DNA of 64,000 nt from an uncultured Acidimicrobiaceae bacterium (GTDB lineage: Bacteria; Actinomycetota; Acidimicrobiia; Acidimicrobiales; RAAP-2), in NCBI GenBank assembly GCA_937975915.1, contig CALJTY010000031.1:62001-126000 (forward strand), in the 5' to 3' direction. The notes beneath the pieces were generated by a model. That model was not told where the DNA came from. It was given only the letters and a program-made list of their open reading frames with translations, and searched no databases. Shown one piece after another: positions 24,300 through 34,369 of the stretch (position 1 is the stretch's first letter; every line of letters starts with the position of its first letter). The position numbers were made by a program, and so were the translations under genes.

Positions 24300-26228
24300 A
24301 TGACTGAGCGCACCCCCGAGCGAAAGCCCGCAACTTCTCACACCACTGCGGCGCAGAGCCCATTTCTCGCTCGAGTAGCTCGAGGCAGCAACGAAGACTT
24401 TGAAATTGCATCTCGTGGGATGATCGCCAGCGGGTCTCCGCGTGCTGTGAAAAATGCATTCGATGTTGACGTGTGGGACCTCGACAGTTACGCCTTTTTA
24501 GACGAGCCTTCACACTCCGACGCCCCTCCTGCCACAGTCAACCCGAGCCTTTGGCGCCAGGGGAGACTTAATAACATTGCTGGACTCTTTGAAGTCGCAC
24601 CTTCCATCTATCAAGTTCGAGGAATGGACATCTCGAACGTCACCTTTATTAAGGGAGACACGGGCTGGATAGTTATTGACCCACTCTCCTCAAAGGAAAC
24701 AGCTGGGGCGGCACTGGACATGGTGAATGAACATCTGGGAAGTCGCCCAGTGCACGCAGTTATCTACACCCACAGTCACGCTGATCACTTCGGTGGTGTG
24801 CTTGGAGTCCTAAGCGAAGAAGAACAAAAGTCTGAAAAGATAAAGTTCATCGCTCCAGAGGGATTCTTGGAAGAAGCGGTGAGCGAAAACATCATTGCTG
24901 GAAACGCAATGATTCGACGCGCCATGTACATGTACGGCGTTCTGCTTCCACGCGATGCGCAGGGCCACGTCGACACGGGCCTCGGCAAGGGAATGCCTCG
25001 CATGCCGAGCTCTGCACTTATTGCTCCAAATCTTTACATTGAAGAAACCGGAACTGAACTCGTCATCGATGGCGTGCGAATGATCTTCCAGTTAACTCCA
25101 GGCAGTGAAGCACCTGCTGAAATGAACATATTCTTTCCAGACATGCGTGCGCTCTGCATGGCTGAAAACTGCACCGCTACTCTCCACAACATTTACACCC
25201 CTCGTGGAGCGCAGATTCGCGACACGCTCAACTGGAGCAAGTACATTGACGAATCAATTGATCTCTACGCGGCAAGTAGCGACGTTGTGTTCGCCAGTCA
25301 CCACTGGCCACGTTGGGGAACAGGGAAAATTATCTCGTTCCTAGAAAGTCAGCGTGACACGTATCGCTACATCCACGACCAGACACTTCGCCTAGCGAAT
25401 CTCGGGCACACAATGAATGAGATTGCTGAAGAGTTGGAGCTTCCAAAAGAACTTGGCGACGAATTCTTCAACCGCGACTACTACGGAACTGTTTCTCATA
25501 ATGCCAAAGGTGTCTACCAGCGCTACCTCGGTTGGTTTGATGCGAATCCCGCACACCTCAATCCACACATCCCAGTAGAGGCTGCAAAGCGCTACGTGGA
25601 TTTCATGGGTGGCGCTGAAGCACTCATGCAGAAGGCACAAAAGAGTTTTGACGAAGGTGATTATCGCTGGGTTGTTGAAGTTGTAAACCACGTTGTCTTC
25701 GCCGACCCAGAGAATGAAGCTGCCAGATTGTTCCAAGCTGACGCACTGGAACAGCTCGGTTACCAGAGTGAGTCCGGTCCTTGGCGAGACTTTTATTTAA
25801 CTGGGGCACAAGAGCTGCGTAGTAACGGAACCATGTTTAGAAATGTGAAGAGCAATGCACTTCGTCCTGGATTTCTTCACGCTATGACAACCGGTCAAGT
25901 ATTTGACCTCATTGGTGTCCGACTTAACGCGCCAAGGGCTGAAACACATTCACTGAGGTTTCACCTCACCATCACCGACCGAAACGAACACTGGACGTTT
26001 GGTGTACGAAATGGTGTGCTCCAAACCCATTTAGGTCACCGTGACAGTGCAGATGCAACCATCAGCGCAACGTTCGAAGCCTTCGCACAATTCGCCTCGA
26101 AAGCAGAAACGCTTAGTGAATTCAGTGATGACTCAGGAACCAGTATTGATGGGGACAGCTCAAAACTCGAACTGTTCTTAAGTCTGCTTGACTACTTCAC
26201 ATTCGGGTTTGAAATAGTTCTGCCGTAA
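24300..26228 (+). CDS. Linear alkylsulfatase (SdsA/BDS1-type metallo-beta-lactamase fold)
   Basis: 642 residues from the ATG at 24300, chosen for AAGGAG at 24290-24295. The MBL zinc motif THSHADHFGG is at about 157-166, and ENCTATLHNIYTPRGA and SHHWPRWG are SdsA-type signatures. An alpha-helical dimerisation part and a C-terminal SCP2-like domain (about 510-642) complete the family architecture. It hydrolyses alkyl sulfate esters such as dodecyl sulfate, giving alcohol and sulfate. No signal peptide is evident, so it is probably cytosolic, unlike the divergent exported sulfotransferase. Confidence 0.93.
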   Translation: MTERTPERKPATSHTTAAQSPFLARVARGSNEDFEIASRGMIASGSPRAVKNAFDVDVWDLDSYAFLDEPSHSDAPPATVNPSLWRQGRLNNIAGLFEVAPSIYQVRGMDISNVTFIKGDTGWIVIDPLSSKETAGAALDMVNEHLGSRPVHAVIYTHSHADHFGGVLGVLSEEEQKSEKIKFIAPEGFLEEAVSENIIAGNAMIRRAMYMYGVLLPRDAQGHVDTGLGKGMPRMPSSALIAPNLYIEETGTELVIDGVRMIFQLTPGSEAPAEMNIFFPDMRALCMAENCTATLHNIYTPRGAQIRDTLNWSKYIDESIDLYAASSDVVFASHHWPRWGTGKIISFLESQRDTYRYIHDQTLRLANLGHTMNEIAEELELPKELGDEFFNRDYYGTVSHNAKGVYQRYLGWFDANPAHLNPHIPVEAAKRYVDFMGGAEALMQKAQKSFDEGDYRWVVEVVNHVVFADPENEAARLFQADALEQLGYQSESGPWRDFYLTGAQELRSNGTMFRNVKSNALRPGFLHAMTTGQVFDLIGVRLNAPRAETHSLRFHLTITDRNEHWTFGVRNGVLQTHLGHRDSADATISATFEAFAQFASKAETLSEFSDDSGTSIDGDSSKLELFLSLLDYFTFGFEIVLP

Positions 26229-26236
26229 GCAGCTAA

Positions 26237-28390
26237 CTATTCGTTGGCTTCAACAGCAACGTGAGGAACAATACGATCGAGCCACTTAGGCATCCACCAG
26301 TTGGCCTTACCAATCGCGTGCATGATTGCTGGAACAAGAATGGTGCGAAGGATAAATGCGTCAAGAAGCACTGCTCCACCAAGTCCAATTCCGAACTCTG
26401 CAATAACGCGCTGACCACCGAAGGCAAACGAGAAGAACACCGAGATCATGATGAGCGCAGCTGCTGTGATGATGCGCCCAGTGTTGGCCTGGCCACGCTC
26501 AATGGCAAGTTCGTTGTCACCAGTGTTAACCCACTCTTCGTGCATACGTGACACTAAGAACACCTGGTAGTCCATTGAAAGACCAAACAGAATGGCGATC
26601 ATGATGACCGGAAGGAATGCTTCCACTGGCCCTGTTCCAGCCTTGATGAGTGAACTGCCCCAGCCCCACTGGAATACTGCAACCACGAGACCGAACGATG
26701 CCGCAACCGCGAGCAAGTTCATTGCTGCAGCAACAAGTGGCACGAGCAAGCTTCTGAAAGCAATCATGAGGAGCAAGCAACCGAGAATCACAATCACCGT
26801 TAGGAAGAGTGGAATCTTTGAGTCGAGAATATTTGCAAAGTCTTTAATGACTGCAGTCTGTCCACCTACGTAAATGTGAGTTCCAGAAGCTGACGTTGCT
26901 TTAGGAACGTAGACATTTCTGATGGTGTCAATCAGGTGGTTAGTTTCTGAAGACTGAGGGCTCGTTTTCGAAATTACTGTAATAAGGCCGACTGTTCCCT
27001 GGGGGTTCACAAACACAGGGAGAACTTCAGCAATTCCTGGGTCGGTCTTCAGTGATGCAGCGAGGGAGTTGAGTGAAGCTACGTCCTTCTCATTGTGAAT
27101 TGCACCGACGACGCTAAGCGGACCATTGAATCCTGGACCGAAGCCTTCAGCTAACAGGTCATACGCCATTCGAGTGGTTGATCCAGCAGGATCAGTTCCT
27201 TGGTCTGAACTTCCAAGTTGCAGTGAAAGCACTGGCACAGAAACGAGCAGAATTGCAGCGATTGCAGCGAGCGAAAGAATCTTTGGTCGACGTGCAACGA
27301 ATGCGGACCATCGCTGCCATCCACCAGCGAGCACAGCAGCTTCAGGTCCGTTGTTCTTGAGCGAACGACGTTCTTTACGACTTAGTACGCGGAACTTTTG
27401 GAATCCAAGTAGCGATGGCAGCAACGTAAGTGAAGCAGTCATTGTAATAATCACAGTGAGCGCTGCAGAAATTCCTACACCATTGAGGAATGAGAACCCG
27501 AGTACGAGCATTCCAAGCAATGCAATACACACAGTGAACCCGGCGAACAGCACCGCACGTCCTGAAGTGTTGATTGAAGAAATGATCGAGTCTTCAACGC
27601 TCATACCTTGTTTGAGGTTTTGTCTACTTCTGGTGACAATGAACAGCGCGTAGTCAATACCAACACCCAGTCCAATGAGTGAGCCAAGAATTGGAGCGAA
27701 GTCGGCAATCGAAAGTGCGTGACTCAGCAACGTTGTCGCTCCTGAAGCGATCACCAGTGCGAAGAGAGCAATACCAAGAGGAAGCAACATGGCAAAGAAT
27801 GAACCGAAGGCGAGCAGCAAGACAATCGCTGTTGCTATCAGACCACCCAGTTCGCCGGGGCTTCCCTTAGGCGAATTGAGTTGACCGAAGGCCGGACCAC
27901 CAAAAACAACTTCAAGTTGCTTCGAGGCAATTTTTGATGCAGTTGTCTGAACTGCTTTTATCTTTTGGATGTCCAGTGCCTGGGCGTACTTGGTGAAGTT
28001 GACTGAGGCGTATGCGATCGTGCCTGTTTTGTTCATCTGAACTGCGCCAGGGCATAGTGCGCCAACGTTGTCACAGAAAGGTGAAACAACGCCAGCAACT
28101 TCTGGCAACAACGCAATTTTGCCAAGCATTGTGTTTATTGCAGCTCGGTCAGTCTCTAATGTGCCACTTGTTGCGTGGAACACAATTTGGTCAACGTCAC
28201 CAGATTTTGCTTTGAAACCTTCTTCGAGAAGCTTGGTGGCCAAGATGGAATTGGTATCTGGCAGTGAGAAGTTGTTCTTGTAGGCAGAACCTACAGACGA
28301 AGACGCTGCACTGATACCTACAAAGAGGAGAATCCAGACAATAAGGACGTACCAACGATGGCGAACAGCAAAACGAGCGAGGGATTTCAT
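26237..28390 (-). CDS. MMPL/RND-family membrane transporter
   Basis: 717 residues from the ATG at 28390, supported by AGGAG 6 bases upstream. The topology is RND-like: one N-terminal segment (RWYVLIVWILLFVG), a large periplasmic loop, five segments, then the same arrangement repeated. GLGVGIDYALFIVTRSR and ILFGLSMDYQVFLVSRMHEEW are the paired TM4 proton-relay motifs with Asp. Actinobacterial MMPL proteins export lipids or act as drug pumps. The substrate cannot be told; convergent with the alkylsulfatase gene. Confidence 0.9.
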   Translation of the reverse strand: MKSLARFAVRHRWYVLIVWILLFVGISAASSSVGSAYKNNFSLPDTNSILATKLLEEGFKAKSGDVDQIVFHATSGTLETDRAAINTMLGKIALLPEVAGVVSPFCDNVGALCPGAVQMNKTGTIAYASVNFTKYAQALDIQKIKAVQTTASKIASKQLEVVFGGPAFGQLNSPKGSPGELGGLIATAIVLLLAFGSFFAMLLPLGIALFALVIASGATTLLSHALSIADFAPILGSLIGLGVGIDYALFIVTRSRQNLKQGMSVEDSIISSINTSGRAVLFAGFTVCIALLGMLVLGFSFLNGVGISAALTVIITMTASLTLLPSLLGFQKFRVLSRKERRSLKNNGPEAAVLAGGWQRWSAFVARRPKILSLAAIAAILLVSVPVLSLQLGSSDQGTDPAGSTTRMAYDLLAEGFGPGFNGPLSVVGAIHNEKDVASLNSLAASLKTDPGIAEVLPVFVNPQGTVGLITVISKTSPQSSETNHLIDTIRNVYVPKATSASGTHIYVGGQTAVIKDFANILDSKIPLFLTVIVILGCLLLMIAFRSLLVPLVAAAMNLLAVAASFGLVVAVFQWGWGSSLIKAGTGPVEAFLPVIMIAILFGLSMDYQVFLVSRMHEEWVNTGDNELAIERGQANTGRIITAAALIMISVFFSFAFGGQRVIAEFGIGLGGAVLLDAFILRTILVPAIMHAIGKANWWMPKWLDRIVPHVAVEANE

Positions 28391-28468
28391 TACTTCTCCT
28401 GAAGTGGTTAGGGCAAACACCGATTAAAATCAAGGTGTGCAGAATGCATAACTATCTTAGGGGTAAAC

Positions 28469-29269
28469 ATGGCGCGATCAGACGACTGGCCCGCGCGTTT
28501 CCCTGGTCATGTATTCCCTCAAGTTATTCCCGTTCCTGACGATATTCAGTCAGGTAGTCCTGCGCCATGGTCACATTTAAATGAAACTTCACGAAGTGGT
28601 TTCACTCTGGAAAGAATTGAAAATTCTCTTCGAAACGCAAATCGGCACCTCGATGATTTTCCACTGCCCGGTGATCCTGTTGAGATGGCCGCAGTTGCAG
28701 ATGCAAAAAAACAAGAGATAACACGTCGCTCCGCAGTACTTGTTGCCTTATTCGAAGAAGATGGTGAAGCGCACGTCGTGCTCACCAGGCGCTCATTTGA
28801 AATGAGACACCACCGCGGTGAAGTTGCACTCCCTGGTGGACGCAGTGACCTTGACGAAACTCCGGTCGCTACAGCTCTGCGTGAAGCACAGGAAGAAGTT
28901 GGCCTCAACCTTTCTGAGGTGCGAACAATTGGCTGGCTAAGCCCAATTGTCACATTTGCTTCAGGTTCAGCCATCTGGCCCGTTGTTGCAGTGCTCGATA
29001 GACGTCCAGAATTGGTGCCAGACCCGATTGAGGTTGACCGTGCATTCACGATCTCTCTAAAAGACCTCGTCACAGACGAGAAGTTTTTAGAAGAACGCTG
29101 GCGCAGAGATCTCGCACGACCAGGATCCGATGAAGAAGGCTATTTCCCGCTGTACTTTTTTGCCGTTCCCGGCGACATCATTTGGGGAGCGACCGCTCGT
29201 GTTCTAACGGAACTGCTCTGTTTGCTCTGTGAGGTTCCATGGCCGGACGCAAACCGGTCCTGGGGCTAA
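28469..29269 (+). CDS. NUDIX hydrolase, CoA-pyrophosphatase type
   Basis: 266 residues. A complete NUDIX box runs from GGRSDLDE to REAQEEVGL (GX5EX7REUXEEXGU). The preceding LTRRSFEMRHHRGEVALPGG matches the extra motif of CoA/dinucleotide pyrophosphatases (NUDT7/CoaSe group). It probably cleaves CoA or its derivatives to phosphopantetheine and 3',5'-ADP. The first 75 residues are specific to this protein. Divergent from the MMPL gene; no operon partner is clear. Confidence 0.85.
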   Translation: MARSDDWPARFPGHVFPQVIPVPDDIQSGSPAPWSHLNETSRSGFTLERIENSLRNANRHLDDFPLPGDPVEMAAVADAKKQEITRRSAVLVALFEEDGEAHVVLTRRSFEMRHHRGEVALPGGRSDLDETPVATALREAQEEVGLNLSEVRTIGWLSPIVTFASGSAIWPVVAVLDRRPELVPDPIEVDRAFTISLKDLVTDEKFLEERWRRDLARPGSDEEGYFPLYFFAVPGDIIWGATARVLTELLCLLCEVPWPDANRSWG

Positions 29270-29339
29270 TCCCTTCGGGTAGATTGTTCTCTAACGCAAA
29301 CCACTTTTTGGTTGCTGTTTTCTATAAACGGAGGAAATC

Positions 29340-30503
29340 ATGGCGGAAGTAGAGATTGGTATCTCCAAATCAGCGCGTCAAGCGTACGGATTTGATGACA
29401 TCGCAATTGTTCCGTCACGACGCACCCGTGACCCTGAAGACGTAGACATCTCATGGCAGATTGACGCTTATAAGTTCGAACTCCCAGTACTTGGCTCAGC
29501 CATGGACGGGGCAATGTCTCCAACCACTGCTGTAGAACTCGGACGACTCGGTGGACTTGGCGTACTAAACCTCGAAGGACTCTGGACTCGTTACGAAGAC
29601 CCGACTGCGCTCTTCGAAGAAATTGCTGAACTCGAAGACGACAAGGCAACTGCTCGCATGCAGCAGATGTACTTAGAGCCAATCAAGCTCGAACTCGTTG
29701 GTGAGCGCATTCGCCAGATGAAGCAAGCCGGAGTAACTACTTCTGCTTCAGTAACACCTGCTCGTACTGACTGGATGGCTAAGACCATTCTTGATGCTGG
29801 ACTCGACATTCTTGTTATTCAAGGAACCGTTGTTTCTGCTGAGCACGTTTCAAAAACTGTTGAACCTCTCAACTTGAAGAAGTTCATTCGTGAGTTCGAG
29901 CTTCCAGTAATTGTTGGTGGATGTGCCAGCTACCAAGCAGCACTGCACCTCATGCGCACTGGCGCTGCTGGAGTACTCGTAGGTGTTGGCCCAGGTAACG
30001 CTTGCACCTCACGTGCAGTCCTAGGTATTGGTGTGCCACAGGCAACTGCAATTGCCGACGTAGCAGGAGCTCGAATGCGTCACCTTGATGAAACGGGTGT
30101 GTACGTTCACGTAATTGCTGACGGTGGAATGAGTAAGGGTGGCGACATCGCAAAGGCGATTGCATGTGGCGCTGATGCGGTGATGATTGGCTCACCACTT
30201 ACCTCTGCACAAGAAGCTCCGGCTAGAGGTTTCCACTGGGGCATGGCAACATTTCACCCCACGCTTCCTCGCGGTACTCGTGTTCGTACACAAGTACGCG
30301 GCTCGCTCAAGGAAGTACTCCTCGGGCCAGCTAATGAGAATGACGGTCGTCTCAACTTGTTTGGAGCTCTTCGCACATCAATGGCCACGTGTGGTTATGA
30401 GTCGCTGAAAGAATTCCAGAAGGCTGAGATCATGCTCGCCCCATCGCTACAAACTGAAGGAAAGCAGTTGCAGCGTTCCCAGGGCGTAGGCATGGGACAT
30501 TGA
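29340..30503 (+). CDS. guaB3: GuaB3-family IMP dehydrogenase-related protein
   Basis: 387 residues, IMPDH/GMPR TIM barrel without CBS domains. VLGSAMDGAMS, GGCASYQAALHL, VGVGPGNACTSR (catalytic Cys loop, GNACTS instead of GSICTT) and ADGGMSKGGDIAKAIACGADAVM are visible. The family sits next to guaA in actinobacteria and its exact reaction is debated. GGAGG lies 5 bases upstream of the ATG. It overlaps guaA by 4 bases. Confidence 0.93.
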   Translation: MAEVEIGISKSARQAYGFDDIAIVPSRRTRDPEDVDISWQIDAYKFELPVLGSAMDGAMSPTTAVELGRLGGLGVLNLEGLWTRYEDPTALFEEIAELEDDKATARMQQMYLEPIKLELVGERIRQMKQAGVTTSASVTPARTDWMAKTILDAGLDILVIQGTVVSAEHVSKTVEPLNLKKFIREFELPVIVGGCASYQAALHLMRTGAAGVLVGVGPGNACTSRAVLGIGVPQATAIADVAGARMRHLDETGVYVHVIADGGMSKGGDIAKAIACGADAVMIGSPLTSAQEAPARGFHWGMATFHPTLPRGTRVRTQVRGSLKEVLLGPANENDGRLNLFGALRTSMATCGYESLKEFQKAEIMLAPSLQTEGKQLQRSQGVGMGH

Positions 30504-32041
30504 GCGACAACGTACTTGTCGTTGATTTCGGCGCTCAATACGCCCAACTAATAGCTCGTCGTGTGCGTGAAGCACACGTGTATTCAGAAATCGTTCAGAG
30601 CTCAATCACTGCTGAGCAAGTAAAAGCAAAGTCACCAAGTGCAATCATCTTGTCTGGTGGGCCTAAGTCGGTGTACGAAGTTCCTGCCCCTTCACTGGAT
30701 CCAGCAATCTACGAACTTGGTATTCCAATTCTTGGTATTTGTTACGGTGCGCAGCTCATGGCCCAACAACTCGGTGGGGAAGTATCACGCACCGGAGCCG
30801 GGGAATATGGTCGTACTGAGCTGTCGCTAAGCGGGGAATCATCCTTGATGACCGGATGGCCAAGTGCCACCACGTGTTGGATGAGCCACGGAGACGCAAT
30901 CTCAAAGACTCCTGAAGGCTTTGTTATTTCTGCTTCAACGCCAGAAGCGCCAGTTGCTGTTATGGAGAACAAGGCTCGACGCCTGCACGCTGTGCAGTTC
31001 CACCCGGAAGTAGTTCACTCTGAACGTGGTCAAGAGATCATTGTCAATTTCTTGCACAACGTTGCGGGCATTGCTCCTACTTGGACGAATACCTCAATCA
31101 TTGACGAACAGGTTGCCTTAATTAAGAAGCAAGTGGGCGACGAAAAAGTTCTCTGCGCACTTTCTGGTGGCGTTGACTCTGCTGTTGCTGCGGCACTGGT
31201 GACAAAGGCGATTGGAAAGCAACTCACGTGTGTATTTGTAGACACTGGTCTGATGCGAAAGAACGAAGGCGAACAGATTGAAGAAACTTTCATGCGCCAG
31301 TTCGGTGTTGACCTTATTCATGTAAAAGCTTCAGACCGATTCTTTGATGCGCTAGCGGGTGTCACTGACCCAGAGCGCAAGCGCAAGATTATTGGCGAGC
31401 TATTCATCCGTGAGTTTGAACAAGTTGCTCGTGACTTGGCTGAAGGTGGCAACGGACCACGTTTCTTGGTTCAAGGAACGCTCTACCCAGATGTCATCGA
31501 GTCGGGTTCAGGTCACGCGGCAAACATCAAGAGTCACCACAATGTTGGAGGACTCCCTGAAGACCTGTCATTTGATCTGATTGAGCCGCTTCGTGCGCTC
31601 TTTAAAGACGAAGTTCGCCAAGTCGGCTCAGAGTTAGGGCTTCCTGATGAAATCGTTTGGCGCCAACCTTTCCCAGGACCGGGACTTGGTGTTCGCATAG
31701 TTGGTGAAGTTACAAGAGAACGTGCAGAAATCCTTCGAAATGCTGACTATGTAGTCGTGGACGAGATTAAAAAAGCCGGTCTCTACCGCGAACTATGGCA
31801 AAGCTTCGCTGTGTTACCAGCAGTGCGTACTGTTGGCGTCATGGGAGATGGTCGAACGTACGCGTATCCAATCATCATTCGAGCCGTTACGAGTGACGAT
31901 GCAATGACCGCCGACTGGGCACGACTGCCCTACGACGTGATTGAGTCAATCGCAAACCGGCTTATCCGTGAAGTTGAGGGCGTGAACCGTGTTGCACTCG
32001 ACGTCACGAGTAAACCACCAGGCACCATTGAGTGGGAGTGA
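30500..32041 (+). CDS. guaA: GMP synthase (glutamine-hydrolysing)
   Basis: 513 residues. The class I amidotransferase has Cys in GICYGAQLMAQ and His/Glu in VQFHPEVVHSE. The ATP pyrophosphatase P-loop SGGVDSAVAA and the dimerisation domain ending KPPGTIEWE follow. It aminates XMP to GMP. The start is TTG, overlapping the guaB3 stop as TTGA. It is probably co-translated with guaB3 and the following helicase. Confidence 0.96.
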   Translation: MSDNVLVVDFGAQYAQLIARRVREAHVYSEIVQSSITAEQVKAKSPSAIILSGGPKSVYEVPAPSLDPAIYELGIPILGICYGAQLMAQQLGGEVSRTGAGEYGRTELSLSGESSLMTGWPSATTCWMSHGDAISKTPEGFVISASTPEAPVAVMENKARRLHAVQFHPEVVHSERGQEIIVNFLHNVAGIAPTWTNTSIIDEQVALIKKQVGDEKVLCALSGGVDSAVAAALVTKAIGKQLTCVFVDTGLMRKNEGEQIEETFMRQFGVDLIHVKASDRFFDALAGVTDPERKRKIIGELFIREFEQVARDLAEGGNGPRFLVQGTLYPDVIESGSGHAANIKSHHNVGGLPEDLSFDLIEPLRALFKDEVRQVGSELGLPDEIVWRQPFPGPGLGVRIVGEVTRERAEILRNADYVVVDEIKKAGLYRELWQSFAVLPAVRTVGVMGDGRTYAYPIIIRAVTSDDAMTADWARLPYDVIESIANRLIREVEGVNRVALDVTSKPPGTIEWE

Positions 32042-34311
32042 GTAGTAACTCGTTTTCCGACGAGTCGCTGTTTGCTGACGCCACACCCGTCGCAACACGA
32101 CCCGATCCATCGTCACTACTAAGTGACCTCACCGAGCCACAGCACCGCGCCGTTGTTCAGCGCGGCGGTCCACTGCTTGTTATTGCTGGAGCGGGGTCTG
32201 GAAAGACACGGGTACTGACTCGACGCATTGCTCACATCCTGGCAACTGGTGATGCGCGCCCCTACGAAATAATGGCCATCACCTTTACTAACAAAGCCGC
32301 TGACGAAATGAAGAAACGCGTCATTGAGCTCGTTGGCGCTGACGCAGAAAAAATGTGGGTGTCGACGTTTCACTCCGCCTGTCTTCGCATGCTTCGCATG
32401 AACGCAGAAGTTCTCGGGTACCAGCGCGGCTTCACAATTTATGACGCCGGCGACGCAGAAACTGCAGTTGATCGAATCATGAAAGAACTCAATATTGACA
32501 CCAAGCGCATTTCGCCGCGCAGTGTCTACTCAGCAATTTCTGCAGCGAAGAATGAAATGCTCACCCCTGCGATGTACGCGGACCGAGCTCATGGTGATGA
32601 CCCGAATCACCGTCGCATTGCAGAAATCTACCGTTTGTACTCTGAGCGCTTAATGCTCGCAAACGCAATGGACTTTGATGATCTCTTGCTTAACGCAGTA
32701 CTCATGATGAAGAAGGATCCGGGGGTTCTTCACTCGTATCAGAGTCGATTTAAGTATTTGTTAGTGGACGAGTTCCAAGACACCAACGGTGTGCAGAACG
32801 AACTCGTATTGATGCTCGCAGCTGAGCATCGAAATCTCTGTGTGGTTGGAGACTCAGACCAGTCGATCTACCGCTTTAGAGCAGCAGACGTAAGAAACAT
32901 CTTGCAATTCGAACAGCGTTTCCCAGATGCTGACGTGATCTTGCTGGAGCAAAACTTTCGCTCGAGTCAAACAATCTTGGACGCCGCTAACGCTGTCATT
33001 GAGAAGAACGCCAGTCGCCACGCCAAGAATCTCTTTACTGAACGTGGCCAAGGAGAGAAGATTCGCCTCTACCGCGCGGGTGATGAATACGACGAAGGTC
33101 GTTGGATTGCTGGCGAGCTTCGTCGCATGAAGAACTCATACAACGTTGGCTGGAGTGACATGTCGGTCTTCTACCGCACCAATGCCCAGAGCCGTGTGCT
33201 CGAAGAAGAAATGCTTCGTGCCAACATTCCATACCGCGTTATCTCTGGAATGCGTTTCTATGATCGCAAGGAAATCAAAAGTGCACTGGCGTATGCGCGA
33301 CTCATTGTCAACCCTCATGATGAAGCCTCAGCGCGACGAGTCATTAATGAACCAAAGCGTGGACTCGGTGATGGGGCAATCGCGAAACTGAGTGCGTACG
33401 CAGCTGAGAATGGTATGTCCTTTGCAGAAGTACCGCACTATGCCAAGGCGGCTGGTCTCACGAGCAAAGCACTTAACGGCGCAACACAGTTTGCATTGAT
33501 GCTTGATCAACTACGCGCTATGGCGAATGACCTAACGCCACGAGAAATGATTGACGCCATTGTGAGAGAAAGCGGCATGGGCGATGCACTTCGTGCAGAG
33601 AACTCTGATGAAGCAACTTCTCGACTGGAAAACCTTGGTGAACTTGCGTCAGCTGCGTCGCAGTACGACACGTTGATTGATTTTGTTGAGCGAATGGCGC
33701 TAGTTGCTGACTCGGATCAACTCGACGGGGGCGCAGGAGCAATTTCGCTTATGACGTTGCACGTTGCAAAAGGTCTTGAGTTCCCGGTCGTAGTAATTAC
33801 AGGCCTAGAAGAAACAATATTCCCGCATCGTCGTGCACTTTCTGATGAAGCAGAACTCGAAGAAGAACGACGACTTTGCTACGTCGGGGTTACTCGTGCC
33901 ATGCACCACTTGGTGCTGACCCATGCCTGGAGTCGCACAATGTGGGGTAACCGGGCAGACGCTATTGCCAGTCGTTTCTTGATGGAAATTCCAAGCGACC
34001 TCCTTGATGATGTCTCTACAACGCAGCCAACACGTCGTTCGAGTTTCTCTAGCGACGAAGGATTTGTTGGTCGCAGAAGTGAGTTCACTGAAGGCCGTGC
34101 GTTTGGAACTGGTGCAGCGCCTCCGGTTCGCTCAACTGGTGCTGAAAAGCTAGAACTGAGTGTTGGCGAAAAAGTAATTCATGATCGTTACGGCGCTGGG
34201 GTAGTGGTGAGCGTTGACGGCGAAGGCTCACACGCAAGAGCTGCAGTTAATTTTGAGGAACATGGGACTAAACAGTTAGTTTTGGCCATGACGCCGCTAC
34301 GCCGCGCCTAA
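32038..34311 (+). CDS. pcrA: ATP-dependent DNA helicase, UvrD/PcrA
   Basis: About 757 residues; GTG at 32038 gives a 4-base GTGA overlap with guaA, and another GTG at 32032 is possible. Superfamily 1A motifs are complete: Walker A GAGSGKTR, motif Ia TFTNKAADEM, motif II VDEFQDTN, motif III GDSDQSIYRFRAAD, motif V LMTLHVAKGLEF and motif VI RLCYVGVTRAM. The C-terminus (KVIHDRYGAGVVVSV) is the RNAP-interacting Tudor-like part. It acts in nucleotide excision and replication-fork repair. Confidence 0.95.
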   Translation: MSSNSFSDESLFADATPVATRPDPSSLLSDLTEPQHRAVVQRGGPLLVIAGAGSGKTRVLTRRIAHILATGDARPYEIMAITFTNKAADEMKKRVIELVGADAEKMWVSTFHSACLRMLRMNAEVLGYQRGFTIYDAGDAETAVDRIMKELNIDTKRISPRSVYSAISAAKNEMLTPAMYADRAHGDDPNHRRIAEIYRLYSERLMLANAMDFDDLLLNAVLMMKKDPGVLHSYQSRFKYLLVDEFQDTNGVQNELVLMLAAEHRNLCVVGDSDQSIYRFRAADVRNILQFEQRFPDADVILLEQNFRSSQTILDAANAVIEKNASRHAKNLFTERGQGEKIRLYRAGDEYDEGRWIAGELRRMKNSYNVGWSDMSVFYRTNAQSRVLEEEMLRANIPYRVISGMRFYDRKEIKSALAYARLIVNPHDEASARRVINEPKRGLGDGAIAKLSAYAAENGMSFAEVPHYAKAAGLTSKALNGATQFALMLDQLRAMANDLTPREMIDAIVRESGMGDALRAENSDEATSRLENLGELASAASQYDTLIDFVERMALVADSDQLDGGAGAISLMTLHVAKGLEFPVVVITGLEETIFPHRRALSDEAELEEERRLCYVGVTRAMHHLVLTHAWSRTMWGNRADAIASRFLMEIPSDLLDDVSTTQPTRRSSFSSDEGFVGRRSEFTEGRAFGTGAAPPVRSTGAEKLELSVGEKVIHDRYGAGVVVSVDGEGSHARAAVNFEEHGTKQLVLAMTPLRRA

Positions 34312-34321
34312 CTTCACTACT

Positions 34322-34350
34322 TTGACTACGAACAAAGTTCAACCTTTACT
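34322..34350 (+). promoter_or_regulatory. Candidate promoter for the LCP gene
   Basis: TTGACT (34322-34327) and TTTACT (34345-34350) lie 17 bases apart. The predicted start of transcription is only about 13 bases before the ATG, and no Shine-Dalgarno sequence is visible, so the message would be almost leaderless. Confidence 0.4.
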
Positions 34351-34369
34351 GTGATTACAATTACTTCAA

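Noticed and set aside
27126..27653. 175-codon open frame on the plus strand
   Set aside because: Antisense to the MMPL transporter, which has clear membrane and motif evidence.
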